Source: Pseudanabaena sp. PCC 6802 (GTDB lineage: Bacteria > Cyanobacteriota > Cyanobacteriia > Pseudanabaenales > Pseudanabaenaceae). From it: a DNA stretch of 64,000 nt. Shown piece after piece: positions 15,759-24,647 of the stretch. The position numbers and the translations under genes are program-made. The stretch is from the NCBI RefSeq assembly GCF_000332175.1, contig NZ_KB235914.1, forward strand, positions 3,468,868 through 3,532,867, read 5' to 3'. Position 1 is the stretch's first letter; every line of letters starts with the position of its first letter. The notes beneath the pieces were generated by a model, which was not told the origin of the DNA, searched no databases, and worked only from the letters and a program-made list of their open reading frames with translations.

Positions 15759-17729
15759 ATGCAGTTACTTGAGCACAAGTTAAATATCTCGGATCTCTTG
15801 AATGCTCTTTGGCATGAAACTTTGGGGAATCCCAATATTTGCATCGCTGTTCTAGATGGATCCGTCGATCTGTCTCATCCTTGCTTCAAGGGTTCTGACC
15901 TGACTGAGATACAAACTTTGGTGTCGGAGCGTTCCGGTACAGGCTATGCTTTGCAACACGGGACTCACGTTGCCAGCGTCATCTTTGGACAACACGATAG
16001 CCCTGTACGGGGAATTGCCCCTCAATGCCGGGGCTTAATCGTTCCGGTGTTCGCCGAGGGAGTAAAAGGTTCGCTTGCCCCCTGCTCCCAGCTTGACCTG
16101 GCAAGAGCCATTACCCAAGCCGTCGAGCAGGGAGCCAACATCATTAATATTAGTGGCGGTCAGATGACCCAATCGGGTCAGGCTGACTCTTTATTGGTTC
16201 GAGCCGTCCAGTTATGCGCTGAGAACAACGTGCTAATCGTGGCAGCAGCAGGCAACGATGGCTGCCAGTGCCTTCACCTGCCAGCAGCTTTGCCGACGGT
16301 TCTGGCTGTAGGGGCAATGGACGCTCAGGGATTGCCTCTCGATTTTAGTAATTGGGGCGATGCCTATCAAAACCAAGGTATCCTCGCCCCAGGCGAAAAC
16401 ATTTTGGGGGCAGTTTCTGGCGGCGGCACAGCCCTGAAAAGTGGCACTAGCTTCGCCACTCCCATCGTCTCTGGTATTGTTGCCCTGCTGTTGAGCCTCC
16501 AACTCAAACAGGGAAAACCGCCAGATCCTCAAGCCGTCCGCACAGCCATTCTCCAGAGTGCTTTGCCTTGCAACCAGCAAATTGCCGAAGATTGCCGCCG
16601 CTTTTTGGCGGGGAGTCTCGATCTTGCCGCCGTAGAAACTATAATCCTTAAAGGAGAGAGAACCCCTATGTCAGAGCTAAATTCCCAAGAAATGCCCCAA
16701 CCAGCAGAGGCGAACAGCACGGGTCAGGTGGAGGCTTCAACTGCCCCGCCAGTCCTAGAAAAACCGATGGTGACTGCCTCAGCCGCCATTTCTTCGCCCA
16801 CCCAGACAATTTCAGCCAACGTACCTGCCGTTACCCCTAGCAGTAGTTCAACTTCGGTTACACCCTCAGAAGGGTGTAGCTGTGGCGGAGGCGGGCCAAT
16901 GCAGTTAGTTTATGCCCTCGGAGAACTGGGTTTCGACTACGGTACCGAAGCTCGTCGAGATTCCTTTACGCAAGCCATCCCGCCTACCACGAACCTACTG
17001 GACTATCTCGCTCAGAATCCCTGGGAGGCACAGTCGCTGATTTGGACACTCAATCTGGATGCCACGCCAATTTACGCGATCATGCCGAAAGGTTCCTTTG
17101 CCTCTGAAACTTACGCTCGGCTTCGCGAATTTTACAGAAACCAAACAAATCCCGTCGAGGAGTCTAATCGCGTTGAGCGAGTCTCAATTCCAGGTTATAT
17201 CGGAGGTAGTATCAGGTTGCTTTCGGGGCAGACCGTTCCCGTTATTATCCCGGAAGTGCGAGGTATGTTCAGTTGGACTGTTCCAGCCTTAATCAACTCG
17301 TTAGTGCCACTTGCAATGCAAGCTGCAACGCAAGCTGCAACAGAATCGGAGAGGACACCACCAACGCAGGAGGAGGTGACAGGTAATCTGACACGTAAGC
17401 TTCAAGAGTATCTGGAGCGTATCTATTACGACTACCGTAACCTGGGCATTACCCCACAGGAACGGGCGCTAAACTTCTCAGCGACCAATGCCTTCCAAGC
17501 GACAGTGGTGATGCTTGATGCAGGAATAGGCGATCTAGCGCTTGACAGCATTACGGTAGAGAAGAGTCCTATTTGTCGTCCCGATTCAGATTGTTACGAC
17601 ATAAAGCTACAGTTTTTTAACCTAGTGGATAACCGAAGATCTGGAAAAGTCTATCGATTCACCATCGATGTCAGCGACGTGATTCCAGTCACTATCGGTA
17701 CGGTCCGCTCATGGTCTATAGCCAGCTAA
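15759..17729 (+). CDS. Cassette 5: PatA/PatG-type cyanobactin maturation protease (S8 family)
   Basis: 656 residues. Residues 20-295 form a subtilisin domain with catalytic Asp33 (AVLDGSVD), His67 (QHGTHVAS), oxyanion Asn166 (AAAGNDG) and Ser231 (SGTSFATP). A Ser/Thr/Pro-rich linker at about 300-370 ends in a Cys/Gly cluster (GCSCGGGG). A C-terminal domain (about 375-656) resembles that shared by PatA and PatG proteins of cyanobactin clusters: GPMQLVYALGELGFDYGTEARRDSF near its start, NLLDYLAQNPWEAQSLIWTLNLD, and an IPGYIGGSIRLLSGQTVPVI strand. In those pathways the proteases cut precursor leaders or join the ends of the core. It lacks a signal peptide, so acts in the cytoplasm. Five small peptide genes follow on the same strand. 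Confidence 0.88.
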   Translation: MQLLEHKLNISDLLNALWHETLGNPNICIAVLDGSVDLSHPCFKGSDLTEIQTLVSERSGTGYALQHGTHVASVIFGQHDSPVRGIAPQCRGLIVPVFAEGVKGSLAPCSQLDLARAITQAVEQGANIINISGGQMTQSGQADSLLVRAVQLCAENNVLIVAAAGNDGCQCLHLPAALPTVLAVGAMDAQGLPLDFSNWGDAYQNQGILAPGENILGAVSGGGTALKSGTSFATPIVSGIVALLLSLQLKQGKPPDPQAVRTAILQSALPCNQQIAEDCRRFLAGSLDLAAVETIILKGERTPMSELNSQEMPQPAEANSTGQVEASTAPPVLEKPMVTASAAISSPTQTISANVPAVTPSSSSTSVTPSEGCSCGGGGPMQLVYALGELGFDYGTEARRDSFTQAIPPTTNLLDYLAQNPWEAQSLIWTLNLDATPIYAIMPKGSFASETYARLREFYRNQTNPVEESNRVERVSIPGYIGGSIRLLSGQTVPVIIPEVRGMFSWTVPALINSLVPLAMQAATQAATESERTPPTQEEVTGNLTRKLQEYLERIYYDYRNLGITPQERALNFSATNAFQATVVMLDAGIGDLALDSITVEKSPICRPDSDCYDIKLQFFNLVDNRRSGKVYRFTIDVSDVIPVTIGTVRSWSIAS

Positions 17730-17847
17730 TAAAACCGTAACCGTTCACTCCCCCCCTACTTATCAACGAGAGAATAAGACGTTCGCCAATTTTTCAGAGG
17801 GGGGTGTGAATAATTGCAATAAAACCCCATTGGGAGGAGAATCAATA

Positions 17848-18024
17848 ATGCTATTGCCAATACAAGCACCACCAAAAATCAGAAAAGTCAGCCCGACAAA
17901 AATCTTAGGCGTGATGGCAGGGATTAATCCATCAAACTGGAAGTTGCGATGCGATCTCTGCTGTGAAGCGGGTGGGGGAGCAGTTTGTAATTCCATTCTT
18001 CCAGGCTGTGTTTGTCCGCTATGA
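17848..18024 (+). CDS. Cassette 5: Cys-rich precursor-like peptide 1
   Basis: 58 residues from ATG at 17848, preceded by a strong ribosome site (GGGAGGAGA, 7 bases before ATG). An earlier in-frame ATG at 17806 has no such site. The leader begins MLLPIQAPPKIRKVSPTKI, a divergent form of the MKLPIQAQPV leader of the later peptides. The C-terminal part has six Cys, including the pair LCC and a CVC near the end, and a Gly-Gly-Gly turn. It lies 118 bases after the protease gene. Likely substrate of the protease; not recognised as a named family. Confidence 0.7.
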   Translation: MLLPIQAPPKIRKVSPTKILGVMAGINPSNWKLRCDLCCEAGGGAVCNSILPGCVCPL

Positions 18025-18060
18025 AGCATAACTTGAGCTACACAACAGGAGGAAGTTACT

Positions 18061-18438
18061 ATGTCCATAAAATGTGTGAGGAAGTTTAGTCAGATTGTCG
18101 AGAATAATACAGAGATTCAAAAGAGTCTAGAAGCAAAGACAGATCGAGAAAGTTTAATAAATCTCGCTGTGCAGATTGGTTCTGAAATAGGCTTGAGTTT
18201 CACAGCCGACGAGGTAAACGAATATTATACAGAAGAGAGGAGAAAAATTGAAAGAGCGTCTAACAGTATCTTTCCGGCGATTCTTAGCAATACGATTAGA
18301 TTTCTCCAAACAACAATCTCAGCATTCCCCCTTGCAGGTGGGATGCGTGTCCCACCAGTTGATACAGCCTCCAGCATTTGCGATAAACTGCCGCAGCACT
18401 TGGCACGTTTAATATGTGAAAAAGTTGTAAATTCCTAA
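18061..18438 (+). CDS. Cassette 5: Nif11-like leader peptide protein
   Basis: 125 residues, with ribosome site AGGAGGAA before ATG 18061. Residues 5-60 match the Nif11 leader pattern (FSQIVENNTEIQKSL, then RESLINLAVQIGSEIGLSFTADEVNEYY), used as a leader in several RiPP classes. The tail from about residue 85 contains AGGMRVPPVDTASSICDKLP with a Gly-Gly pair and only two Cys. Unlike the other peptides it has no LPIQAQPV leader. It could be a precursor of a second type or a helper protein that uses the Nif11 fold for recognition. Confidence 0.7.
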   Translation: MSIKCVRKFSQIVENNTEIQKSLEAKTDRESLINLAVQIGSEIGLSFTADEVNEYYTEERRKIERASNSIFPAILSNTIRFLQTTISAFPLAGGMRVPPVDTASSICDKLPQHLARLICEKVVNS

Positions 18439-18451
18439 AGGAGCAATCACC

Positions 18452-18670
18452 ATGAAACTTCCGATTCAAGCCCAACCCGTCATGAGAGGAGTTAGTTCCT
18501 CAAAACTTGCAGGCAAGACAATTACCCCTTCTGAATGTAGTTATTTGCGTTGTGGCGCAAAAGTCTTAGAGTGTGCATCCGCTTGCTACGAAGGTGGAGT
18601 GGCTGCCTGTCTAGCCTGTCTGGGTCCTTCTTATGAAGCTTGTAAAGACTGCTTCAGCGATATCTTCTAA
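18452..18670 (+). CDS. Cassette 5: Cys-rich precursor-like peptide 2
   Basis: 72 residues, ribosome site AAGGAGC before ATG 18452. The leader is MKLPIQAQPVMRGVSSSKLA followed by a Thr/Pro/Ser stretch. Core: eight Cys, with the spacing C-x3-C-x7-C-x2-C-x7-C-x2-C in its second half. The same scaffold recurs in the last peptide of the cassette. Leader residues LP-x-Q-x-QPV-x-R match the start of cyanobactin (PatE-type) leaders, but the LAELSEEAL heterocyclase-recognition segment is absent. Confidence 0.75.
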   Translation: MKLPIQAQPVMRGVSSSKLAGKTITPSECSYLRCGAKVLECASACYEGGVAACLACLGPSYEACKDCFSDIF

Positions 18671-18748
18671 TCAAAGTATCCTAGTAGTCAGCTTGCTTTA
18701 CTGGCATAAACTTTCAAAAGTAAACCTCAATAAACAGGAGAAATCACC

Positions 18749-18928
18749 ATGAAGCTTCCCATTCAAGCCCAACCAGTTTTACGTCAATTGAATAACTACA
18801 CTTCTCAACATCAAGGCATCCTGCCATCTGCCAGCAAGTGTTGCGGTAGTGATGAATATTGTTTAGGTTCTTGTATATGTTTCTTGGGAGACTGTAGTTG
18901 TGCTGGTGCGTGCGTTCCTAAACTGTAA
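18749..18928 (+). CDS. Cassette 5: Cys-rich precursor-like peptide 3
   Basis: A 59-residue gene with ribosome site CAGGAGAAATCACC before ATG 18749. Leader MKLPIQAQPVLRQLNNYTS, then a 10-residue spacer and a core with eight Cys. The core begins KCCGSDEYC and continues CICF, CSC and AC, ending CVPKL. The Cys spacing differs from peptides 2 and 4, so the core has diverged while the leader DNA is nearly unchanged. This is the usual sign of a precursor family that shares one processing enzyme. Confidence 0.78.
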   Translation: MKLPIQAQPVLRQLNNYTSQHQGILPSASKCCGSDEYCLGSCICFLGDCSCAGACVPKL

Positions 18929-18991
18929 ACAGATCGTGTTTGTTGAGTTTCCATTTTCACAAATTAACCTTAGAAATCAGGAGAAAGAATC

Positions 18992-19213
18992 ATGAAACTT
19001 CCCGTTCAAGCCCAACCAGTACTGCGAAATGTCAGCGATACCAAAATAGCCATGACGAATGCAGTGATAGCATCAGGGTGTTCGACTTGGAAAAAAATTG
19101 GCTGTGCTGGTGCAGTAGCAGCCTGTGCAGCAGTCTGCTATGCAAGTGGAGGACTCGCATGTGCGGGTTGTTTTGCCGGTCTAGGGCAGAGCAGTTGCAT
19201 TGATTGCCTATAA
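18992..19213 (+). CDS. Cassette 5: Cys-rich precursor-like peptide 4
   Basis: 73 residues, ribosome site CAGGAGAAAG before ATG 18992. Leader MKLPVQAQPVLRNVSDTKIA. The core starts near residue 30 and has eight Cys: C-x7-C, then C-x3-C-x7-C-x2-C-x8-C-x2-C, ending CIDCL. It contains a hydrophobic Ala/Gly/Val stretch (CAGAVAACAAVC), resembling membrane-active bacteriocins. The Cys scaffold parallels peptide 2 with one extra spacer residue. Last gene of the cassette. Confidence 0.78.
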   Translation: MKLPVQAQPVLRNVSDTKIAMTNAVIASGCSTWKKIGCAGAVAACAAVCYASGGLACAGCFAGLGQSSCIDCL

Positions 19214-19236
19214 AGGATCGAAATTTTTAAAATTTG

Positions 19237-19281
19237 GAGATTGGGGATAGGCAAGATTCATTTCTTGCAGTCCCCAATCTC
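19237..19281 (+). terminator. Strong stem-loop after the last precursor gene
   Basis: GAGATTGGGGA at 19237-19247 pairs perfectly with TCCCCAATCTC at 19271-19281, and an inner GCAAGA/TCTTGC stem continues it. It lies 24 bases after the final peptide stop and before attC5. No clear T-run follows, so it may be a terminator or an mRNA-stabilising structure. Confidence 0.5.
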
Positions 19282-19348
19282 GGTATTAAATAACTCAACA
19301 CAAAAAAATACTACAAAATCAAGTGAAGTTGCGAGTAGCCACAGCGCC

Positions 19349-19435
19349 ACCTAACCAGCGCGTTGCAGCGGACGGAATGGAAACCTTGTTGCTGCATCCA
19401 AGGCGACTTGCCGCCGCTGAACGCAACCGTTAGTG
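19349..19435 (+). other. attC5 (last attC of the array)
   Basis: R'' ACCTAAC 19349-19355, L'' GCGTTGCAGCGG near 19360-19371, L' CCGCTGAACGC near 19414-19424, R' GTTAGTG 19429-19435. The stem GCGTTCAGCGG forms with one unpaired G in L''. R'' complements TTAGGT at 15645, the left end of cassette 5. R' is degenerate, as often at the distal end of an array, where it joins the chromosome. Confidence 0.88.
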
Positions 19436-19485
19436 GATGTGGGATCGGATCCCCCAGACTGGATATAACCCATAGAGTATAAATT

Positions 19486-21603
19486 TTAAGCAGAAAGAGC
19501 TTGGAATGGGCTAGTGAGGCTTTCTAACTGCTGGACTAGCAGGCTCAGGAATAAACCTACATCCGTAACAACCCCAACGGATTCCACGGAGCCGCGATCG
19601 GCTAGCTTAGTGACTACAGCGGGATTGATATCGACGCATACCATCTTCACTCCAGCCGGAGTCATGTTGCCCACGCCAATTGAATGCAGCATCGAAGACA
19701 GCATCAGAATCATATCCGCACCTTTAATTTGCTCGGCATATTTCTCCTGCGCCTTAATCAAATCCATTTCCGTATCCGGCAGCGGGCCGTCATCGCGAAT
19801 GGAACCAGCCAGAACGAACGGTACGTTGTGGGTGACGCATTCGTACATGATGCCTCTGGTCAGGACTCCGTGCTCGATCGCTTTGGCAATACTGCCATAG
19901 CGGCGAATTGTATTGATTACCTTGAGGTGGTGGCGATGTCCGCCGCGCACGGGTACGCCCTTTTGCATATCCACGCCTAGAGAAGTCCCCATCAGCGCTT
20001 GCTCGATGTCGTGCACGGCGATCGCGTTGCCCCCCAACAAAGCCTGCACGTAGCCTTCGCGGATTAAATGGGAGAGATGCTCGGCACCGCCCGTGTGGAT
20101 GACGACGGGACCAGCGGTGACGACGACCCTACCACCGCGATCGCGAATTTGCCGCAATTCCCAGGCGATTTGCTCGACGATTAGCTCTACTCGCCGTTCG
20201 CTGGAGACTCCAGCCCCCATAAAGCTAAATTCTGGAGCCGTAGTATTGCGTTTCTCACGGGATTCGGTTTTACGACTGGTACGAATGCCTTCTACGCCAA
20301 CAATGACGCGATCGCCCACTTCCAAATCCCTCAGAATTTTACAGGTAGCCATTACTCCATCGGGCGTTTTGCTAACCACGATCGCCCCATCCATGCGCTG
20401 ATTCTGCACCTTAACCCATTCGCACTCTACCCGCACCTCGGTGGGATAGATTGTCGTCACGTAGAAATCATCCGGCGCTACGCCCCGTTGCGCGCACACT
20501 TCGATATTCGTATCGCAGGCTTCCTGCGGAGGCGGTACGGCTCCTAGATCGATGAGTTGCGTCACGATCTCTTCCATGACATCGTGGGAGGGCGCAGATA
20601 CCTTCACATCAGCAACAGAGATACTTTGTCTCTGTTCGCCCAACGCAAAGTTTAGAACTTGGAAACTACCGCCATTGCCAACGATCAGGTCTAACGCCTG
20701 ATTCATAATGCCCGCATCTAGCAAATGTCCTTCCATGTGGATGGTACGACTTTCCACAGGAGTGCTGGCGTGTACGTCTTCCAGAACTGGCTCCGTAACG
20801 CGCAGGGTCAGGCATTTTGCCGCACCCCCAGCTTTGAGAAACTCCGTCAGAGGCGTTTCGATGACCTGAAATCCCGCATCGGCAAGCCGACTTTTCAGCG
20901 ACTTACTAGCTTTGTTCATCACGACGGTCGTCTCAATATTCACGGCGTTGCAGGCAAAATTCACCGCGTCGGCTTCCTCGATCGCGATGCGTTTTTCCGC
21001 TGCCACCCGCATCTCGATCGCGCGGTTGGAATAGGTATCAAAAGCACCAGGATAGTAAAGTAAATAGCCGCCACTCAGGGGACAAAAACAAGTATCTAAA
21101 TGATAGAAGCGATTATCGATTAAATGCAGGGATAATACTTCGATATCCAGCCACTTAGCGAGATAGGGATGTGAGTCCAGTTCGGAGCGGAAGCCATAGC
21201 CCGCCCACAACCAACGACCTTCGCGATCGAGCAGAGCGTCACCCGCCCCCTCAAATGGCAATTCCTTGGGAAGTTCAAATACCGTATAACCCTGCGACTC
21301 AAACCAGGCTTTGAAATAGGGTTCTTCACCCTGACGCTCTTTGTGGAAAAAGCGACTCAGCACTACATTTTGTCCCAACACCAAACCCGCATTGGCGGTA
21401 AATACCATATCGGGCCAGCCCTTTTCTGGTGGCACGAGATCGACTACTGCCATGTCTTTGAGAATATCGTGCAACCCCTGCCACTGCTCGACAGCAAGCG
21501 CGCGACTGGAACGATGGATATTACCTTCCATCCAGGGATTAATGACATAATCGACATCGTAGTGGTCGGGAGCGCACATTAAAAAACGGATTGGCATGGT
21601 CAT
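19486..21603 (-). CDS. argZ: Bifunctional arginine dihydrolase/ornithine cyclodeaminase
   Basis: 705 residues, the length of cyanobacterial ArgZ/AgrE. It splits arginine into ornithine, CO2 and ammonia without releasing citrulline, and a second domain converts ornithine to proline. The N-terminal amidinotransferase-fold domain (1-270) has the nucleophile Cys264 (AAKCLTLR), Asn71 (FTANAG), Glu118 (FEGAGD) and His168 (FYHLD). The middle is a LOR/SDH-type domain with RTIHMEGHLLDAG. The C-terminal half (about 370-705) is a Rossmann-type cyclodeaminase region with the DIEQALMGTSLGVDM and VLAGSIRDDGPLPDTEMD segments. It supports nitrogen storage and remobilisation. An alternative start is Met3. Confidence 0.93.
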   Translation of the reverse strand: MTMPIRFLMCAPDHYDVDYVINPWMEGNIHRSSRALAVEQWQGLHDILKDMAVVDLVPPEKGWPDMVFTANAGLVLGQNVVLSRFFHKERQGEEPYFKAWFESQGYTVFELPKELPFEGAGDALLDREGRWLWAGYGFRSELDSHPYLAKWLDIEVLSLHLIDNRFYHLDTCFCPLSGGYLLYYPGAFDTYSNRAIEMRVAAEKRIAIEEADAVNFACNAVNIETTVVMNKASKSLKSRLADAGFQVIETPLTEFLKAGGAAKCLTLRVTEPVLEDVHASTPVESRTIHMEGHLLDAGIMNQALDLIVGNGGSFQVLNFALGEQRQSISVADVKVSAPSHDVMEEIVTQLIDLGAVPPPQEACDTNIEVCAQRGVAPDDFYVTTIYPTEVRVECEWVKVQNQRMDGAIVVSKTPDGVMATCKILRDLEVGDRVIVGVEGIRTSRKTESREKRNTTAPEFSFMGAGVSSERRVELIVEQIAWELRQIRDRGGRVVVTAGPVVIHTGGAEHLSHLIREGYVQALLGGNAIAVHDIEQALMGTSLGVDMQKGVPVRGGHRHHLKVINTIRRYGSIAKAIEHGVLTRGIMYECVTHNVPFVLAGSIRDDGPLPDTEMDLIKAQEKYAEQIKGADMILMLSSMLHSIGVGNMTPAGVKMVCVDINPAVVTKLADRGSVESVGVVTDVGLFLSLLVQQLESLTSPFQALSA

Positions 21604-21824
21604 AGATACTTTGAGGGATGCTGGGATAGCTGATGGACGTTACAGGAATTACGCAAAAGCCTTGCAATCGATTGCAGGCTAAGATCTTAAACCTATTGAA
21701 ACAGGTTAACCGCAGCCATTTACTCAGTCTGCTTTAGCTGACTTTAGCTTTCAGCCAAGAAATCGATCTCTGGGATTTCCCGGATGGCGCGCGATCGCTA
21801 GAGTAGCGATCGGGTTTGGCAAAT

Positions 21825-24431
21825 TTATAATAGCTCTACGTGTACTATTTTTGCCGCACCGCTCAACTCAACTATGGGCTGTCCTTGCCCGTTGCATGGC
21901 TGCAAAGGCAGTTCTTCTATCGGAATTTGGAGGATGCGCGGTTGAGGATCGTCGCTGGAATTGCCCACTAATAAGGCGATCTGGCTGTGGTGGGGAGCGA
22001 TCGCTGCCGCTGCGATTAAGTAATCTTGTTTGTTCCGAAATGTCATGGTTTGCGAACCAATGCTACCCCTTGGTGCGAGGCGAAGGAGATCGGCTTTAAG
22101 GCGTTTGGCATAACCTTGAGCCGTCACCAGAACTAACTCTAGTTTGGGATTGATGTCGAAATTCAGAGGCATAGCTGCTACTAAATTCTCTGTGAGTCTG
22201 AGCCGCAGAGCTGGATTACCCGCCGCTGCCCGTCCGAGCGTAGGGATTTGTTCTTCGTCGGCGGCCATGCGCAGGATGCGTCCCGCCGTGGTGGCGATCG
22301 CAATTTCCCAATCTAAACCCACTAGACCTGCCCAGAAAAGTCGATCGTCATCTTTTAGTTTCATCACTGTCAAACCGCGAGCGTTGATGCCCGCATAGTC
22401 TGCTAGGGGCGATCGCTTGATTTTGGATTGACTGCTAATTAAGACCAGGTTATCCGTGGTTTCGGGATTGCGCTCCCAAACCAGGTGAGACACGATCTTG
22501 TCGGCGGCATCGGGTAGCAGCGTTACTAGAGGCGTGCCTTTACTTTTGCTGTTTTTAGCTAGGGGTGGAATATCAGAAACTGGCAAGGCAAAAGCCTTAC
22601 CGCCGCTGGTGAATGTCAGCAGTTCCCGATCGCTGCGGGTAGGGTAGACGGCTATGGGGAAGTCATCGGCGATCGGCTTGACAGGACTGTGACCGTTATT
22701 GGTGCTGGATTCCTGGCGCTTGATATAACCTTTGTAGGTAATTTGGATGGTCGTATCCTCGATCTCTACGAGCCGCAGTGGGGGCAAACTGCGGGAACCG
22801 CCTTTGGTGTTTTCGAGTGCGTTATTTTCACGATCGTCCGCTGCGAGATCTCGCGCTGCTTCGCTACTACTACTGGCTTTGCGGGATGATGAGTTAGGAG
22901 GATTTGGCTCCAGCCAGCCAATGCGGGTGCGGCGTGCGTCGCCGTGTTTCTTCTTGAGGTAGCGCAGGTCTTTTTTCATCGCTTTGAATAATTCGCGGCG
23001 ATCGCCGAGCAATAATTCCAGTTGGGCGATTTGCGCTTGCAGCTCTGCCATCTCGTCGCGCAGGTTTTGTTGCTCCATCCCCGTGATGCGGCGCAAGGGC
23101 ATGGAGAGAATGGCATCGGACTGCGGCTCGCTCAGACCCAGGCGGGACTGGATTTCTAATTTGGCTGAGGGGGCATCGATCGCCTGACGCAGAATTTCGA
23201 TCAAAACATCGAGGCGGGCGATCGCGCTGGATAAACCTTCGACTATGTGCAGTCTGTTGGTGGCTTTGCCTAACTCGTGGCGATAGCTGCGCGTGAGCGT
23301 CTCTTCGCGGAAGTCAACGAACTGCTGTAATAGTTCGCGCAGGCTCATTTGTTTGGGCTGAGAGCCAACCAGTGCCAGCATAATCGCGCCAAAATTAGTT
23401 TGCAGTGCCGTCTGCTGGTACAAACGCTCTAAAACTGCGTCGGGATTGATTTCTTTCTTTAGCTCGATTACCACCCGCATGCCCGTGCGATCGCTCTCGT
23501 CGCGGATATCAGCTATGCCTTCTAGCTTGCCCAGGTTAACCAATTCGGCAATTTTTTCAATCCAGGCTGCTTTATTCACCTGGAATGGCAGCTCGGTGAC
23601 CACAATGGCAGTACGGGAACGGCGCGACTTGCTGCCCTCAATCGTCTCAAACGTAGCGATGCCGCGAATGGTGATGCTGCCCCTACCCGTCGTATACGCC
23701 TCTTTAATGCCGCCATCGTCAACGACAATGCCGCCAGTGGGGAAATCCGGGGCGGGAATTAACTCGAATAGTTTTTCATCGGGGAGATCGGGGCGATCTA
23801 TTAAAGCGATCGTGCCGTCAATTACCTCGCTCAGATTATGGGGTGGAATGTTGGTTGCCATACCCACCGCAATCCCCGACGCACCATTCAGCAATAGCAT
23901 CGGCAATTGCGACGGCAGCACGATCGGCTCCTGCTGCGAGCCGTCGAAATTATCGGTAAAGTCAATTACCGAGTCATTGATGTCGCTCAGGAGGGCATCG
24001 TTACCAATTTCGGACAGGCGGCATTCGGTGTAGCGCATTGCCGCTGCCGGATCGTTATCTACAGAGCCAAAGTTACCGTGTCCTGCCAGGACGGGATAGC
24101 GGCTAGAAAAGTCCTGCACCAAACGCACCAGCGCGTCGTAGACCGATTGATCGCCGTGGGGATGGTACTTACCCAGCACGTCGCCCACTACTCTGGCGCA
24201 CTTACGGTAGGGGCGATCGGGTAGCAGCCCCAACTCGTGCATGGCATAGAGAATGCGTCGGTGCACGGGTTTCAAGCCATCGCGGGCATCGGGTAACGCC
24301 CGCCCTACAATTACGCTCATGGCGTATTCCAGATAGGATCGCTGCATTTCCGCGTGCAGATCCATGGGAACAATTTTTCCCTGCGATGGTTCTGGGGCTA
24401 AAAAATTTAATTGCTCTGTCCGCTTTGCCAT
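21825..24431 (-). CDS. gyrA: DNA gyrase/topoisomerase IV subunit A paralog
   Basis: 868 residues. The catalytic tyrosine is Tyr134 ([11 protein letters not shown]); the winged-helix CAP region includes [20 protein letters not shown] and [13 protein letters not shown]. The coiled coil and C-gate occupy 340-480, and a beta-pinwheel C-terminal domain 540-868. A charged Ser-rich linker (about 515-550) separates the two. I do not see the canonical GyrA box (Q-R/K-R-G-G-R/K-G) in the C-terminal domain, which is needed for DNA wrapping and negative supercoiling. Cyanobacteria commonly carry two GyrA-type subunits, and this looks like the less canonical, ParC-like one. The B subunit is not in the window. 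Confidence 0.85.
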   Translation of the reverse strand: MAKRTEQLNFLAPEPSQGKIVPMDLHAEMQRSYLEYAMSVIVGRALPDARDGLKPVHRRILYAMHELGLLPDRPYRKCARVVGDVLGKYHPHGDQSVYDALVRLVQDFSSRYPVLAGHGNFGSVDNDPAAAMRYTECRLSEIGNDALLSDINDSVIDFTDNFDGSQQEPIVLPSQLPMLLLNGASGIAVGMATNIPPHNLSEVIDGTIALIDRPDLPDEKLFELIPAPDFPTGGIVVDDGGIKEAYTTGRGSITIRGIATFETIEGSKSRRSRTAIVVTELPFQVNKAAWIEKIAELVNLGKLEGIADIRDESDRTGMRVVIELKKEINPDAVLERLYQQTALQTNFGAIMLALVGSQPKQMSLRELLQQFVDFREETLTRSYRHELGKATNRLHIVEGLSSAIARLDVLIEILRQAIDAPSAKLEIQSRLGLSEPQSDAILSMPLRRITGMEQQNLRDEMAELQAQIAQLELLLGDRRELFKAMKKDLRYLKKKHGDARRTRIGWLEPNPPNSSSRKASSSSEAARDLAADDRENNALENTKGGSRSLPPLRLVEIEDTTIQITYKGYIKRQESSTNNGHSPVKPIADDFPIAVYPTRSDRELLTFTSGGKAFALPVSDIPPLAKNSKSKGTPLVTLLPDAADKIVSHLVWERNPETTDNLVLISSQSKIKRSPLADYAGINARGLTVMKLKDDDRLFWAGLVGLDWEIAIATTAGRILRMAADEEQIPTLGRAAAGNPALRLRLTENLVAAMPLNFDINPKLELVLVTAQGYAKRLKADLLRLAPRGSIGSQTMTFRNKQDYLIAAAAIAPHHSQIALLVGNSSDDPQPRILQIPIEELPLQPCNGQGQPIVELSGAAKIVHVELL

Positions 24432-24647
24432 TAACTTGGTACTACAACGATCGCGCTATCTGAACTAATTAATGCTTACAACATAAGTGCGTAAAAACAC
24501 AAATTTTTATTTGTATTGTGAAGTATGGGGTGTTAGTTTTGGTGTTAGCTTTGAGGGGACAGATCGCAGAACAATTAATCCCCCCAAATTTTCACATTTA
24601 AAAACCATAACTAAGTAATTAGTGTAAACATTCAGAATTCTAGGTTA
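24432..24647. promoter_or_regulatory. Divergent intergenic region between gyrA-like and TPR genes
   Basis: A/T-rich 216-base spacer between two divergent genes, so it should hold promoters for both. I see no strongly scoring -35/-10 pair, palindrome or RNA element that I would defend. Confidence 0.3.

Larger units (their letters stand above)
11973..19435 (+). mobile_element. Complete chromosomal integron: intI, attI and five gene cassettes
   Basis: The integrase gene is on the minus strand, followed by attI and five cassettes whose coding genes all run on the plus strand, the standard integron layout. Cassette limits: 1 = 13196-14373, 2 = 14374-14680, 3 = 14681-15337, 4 = 15338-15644, 5 = 15645-19429. 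In every cassette the first six bases (TTAGCC, TTATAC, TTAGGC, TTATAC, TTAGGT) are the complement of the last six of its attC R'' box (GGCTAAC, GTATAAC, GCCTAAC, GTATAAC, ACCTAAC). This is expected only if each piece was once a circle closed at its own attC. Cassettes 2 and 4 are copies of each other. Confidence 0.93.
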
